From an uncultured Bacilli bacterium (GTDB taxonomy: Bacteria; Bacillota_I; Bacilli_A; RF39; UBA660), in NCBI GenBank assembly GCA_947623645.1, contig CANQHK010000003.1, forward strand, positions 1 to 31,943: 31,943 bases of DNA, given 5' to 3'. A program made the translations under genes and the position numbers. Positions 31,596-31,943 of the stretch are shown here, one piece after another. Position 1 is the stretch's first letter. Each line of letters starts with the position of its first letter. The notes under the pieces were generated by a model. The model was given only the letters and a program-made list of their open reading frames with translations, searched no databases and was not told the DNA's origin.

Positions 31596-31943
31596 CTATA
31601 ATTTTAATACGATTTGCTTATATTTTTCTCGTCTCTCTATTTTTTGATATTCTTTTATCCCTGTATGAGCATATTTTAATATCTCACTGATTCCTCTTGC
31701 CATTTGGCTTAGCCATACTATCACTTTTCTCTTCAGTGATTTACTTCTCTCTATTATTTTAATACTTAGTAATTTTTTATCCATATCTTCTATCAACATT
31801 GCCGTTTGTCCTAAATGGATCATCAGCATTAAATTGAGATTGTTCATTGCTTTTAATGTCCTTACTCTCATATTTTCAAATTCATATTCCTGCTTCTTAC
31901 TTCGAAAATATTCTTCTACTCTCCATCTATAAAAATACAATCT
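31596..31943 (-). CDS. IS4-type transposase, C-terminal part (runs off the window)
   Basis: The visible 115 or so residues include YFYRWRVEEYFRSKK, which fits the IS4-family Y-(2)-R-(3)-E-(6)-K signature with the catalytic Glu (Y-F-Y-R-W-R-V-E ... K). It continues FENMRVRTLKAMNNLNLMLM, typical of the DDE_Tnp_1 C-terminal helices. The frame is open to the right edge and the DD part lies outside. It ends at a TAA at 31596. No terminal inverted repeat can be assigned without the other end. Intactness unknown. Confidence 0.85.
   Translation of the reverse strand, partial: RLYFYRWRVEEYFRSKKQEYEFENMRVRTLKAMNNLNLMLMIHLGQTAMLIEDMDKKLLSIKIIERSKSLKRKVIVWLSQMARGISEILKYAHTGIKEYQKIERREKYKQIVLKL

Noticed and set aside
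1..31943. Mycoplasma-type genetic code (TGA = Trp)
   Set aside because: prfB with its TGA frameshift is present and genes such as the GT2 and the acidic orphan end at TGA.

Overview
The window comes from a very AT-rich Gram-positive-type chromosome (Bacillota, Bacilli/Mollicutes side). The evidence is strong Shine-Dalgarno sites (GGAGG, GAGGTG), sigma-A promoters of the TTGACA-17-TATAAT type, a T-box leader, a CIRCE operator, CdaA/CdaR and YitT proteins, and a single-membrane lipoprotein. TGA is a stop here: prfB (RF2) is present, uses its own TGA frameshift, and several genes end in TGA. This argues against the Mycoplasma code even though ClpB lacks its N-domain, as mycoplasma ClpB does. An uncultured gut lineage such as RF39 or Erysipelotrichales is possible, but that is inference.

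Layout. 1-2.6 kb: two small membrane-anchored proteins and a large PTPS-related membrane protein. 2.6-4.4 kb: a serine T-box, a DUF1653 protein and serS. 4.5-7.7 kb: GtrA, a family 2 glycosyltransferase and a DUF6020 membrane protein, probably cell-surface glycan assembly. 7.7-8.2 kb: an unknown protein. 8367-10005: an ISNCY-type insertion sequence with a frameshifted transposase. 10.1-11.1 kb: rplM-rpsI. 11.1-13.3 kb: an N-domain-less clpB under a CIRCE/sigma-A promoter. 13.4-14.8 kb: an S41 protease whose first 37 codons are separated from the rest by a shift at an A6 run. 14.9-16.6 kb: an orphan acidic protein. 16.7-17.3 kb: tRNA-Asn and a membrane-anchored protein. 25.3 kb to the end: DUF378, cdaA-cdaR, prfB and two yitT genes, an XRE regulator, tRNA-Thr and the tail of an IS4-type transposase.

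The main discovery is a 6.75-kb serine-recombinase element (about 18208-24959) inserted inside a LolA-like/DUF4367-like lipoprotein gene. The gene's N-terminal part lies at 24952-25238 and its C-terminal part at 17389-18207. Both junctions carry GTTCTAAC, and joining the halves through one copy restores a frame of exactly 366 codons. The rebuilt circular junction shows inverted AAAGTT-N4-ACTTT-like arms expected of a serine-integrase attP. Inside are a recombinase, a small ORF abutting it, a duplicated small ORF plus recombinase head, an acyltransferase with two SGNH-like domains, a transglutaminase-like protein, and decayed RhuM-Fic and MobV-relaxase genes. It therefore looks like a decayed integrative mobilizable element that may still be excisable, in which case excision would switch the lipoprotein gene back on.

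Other regulatory recoding includes the classical prfB +1 frameshift (CTT TGA C with an upstream GGAGG), a possible -1 shift or slippage in the S41 protease, and a +1 discontinuity in the IS transposase.
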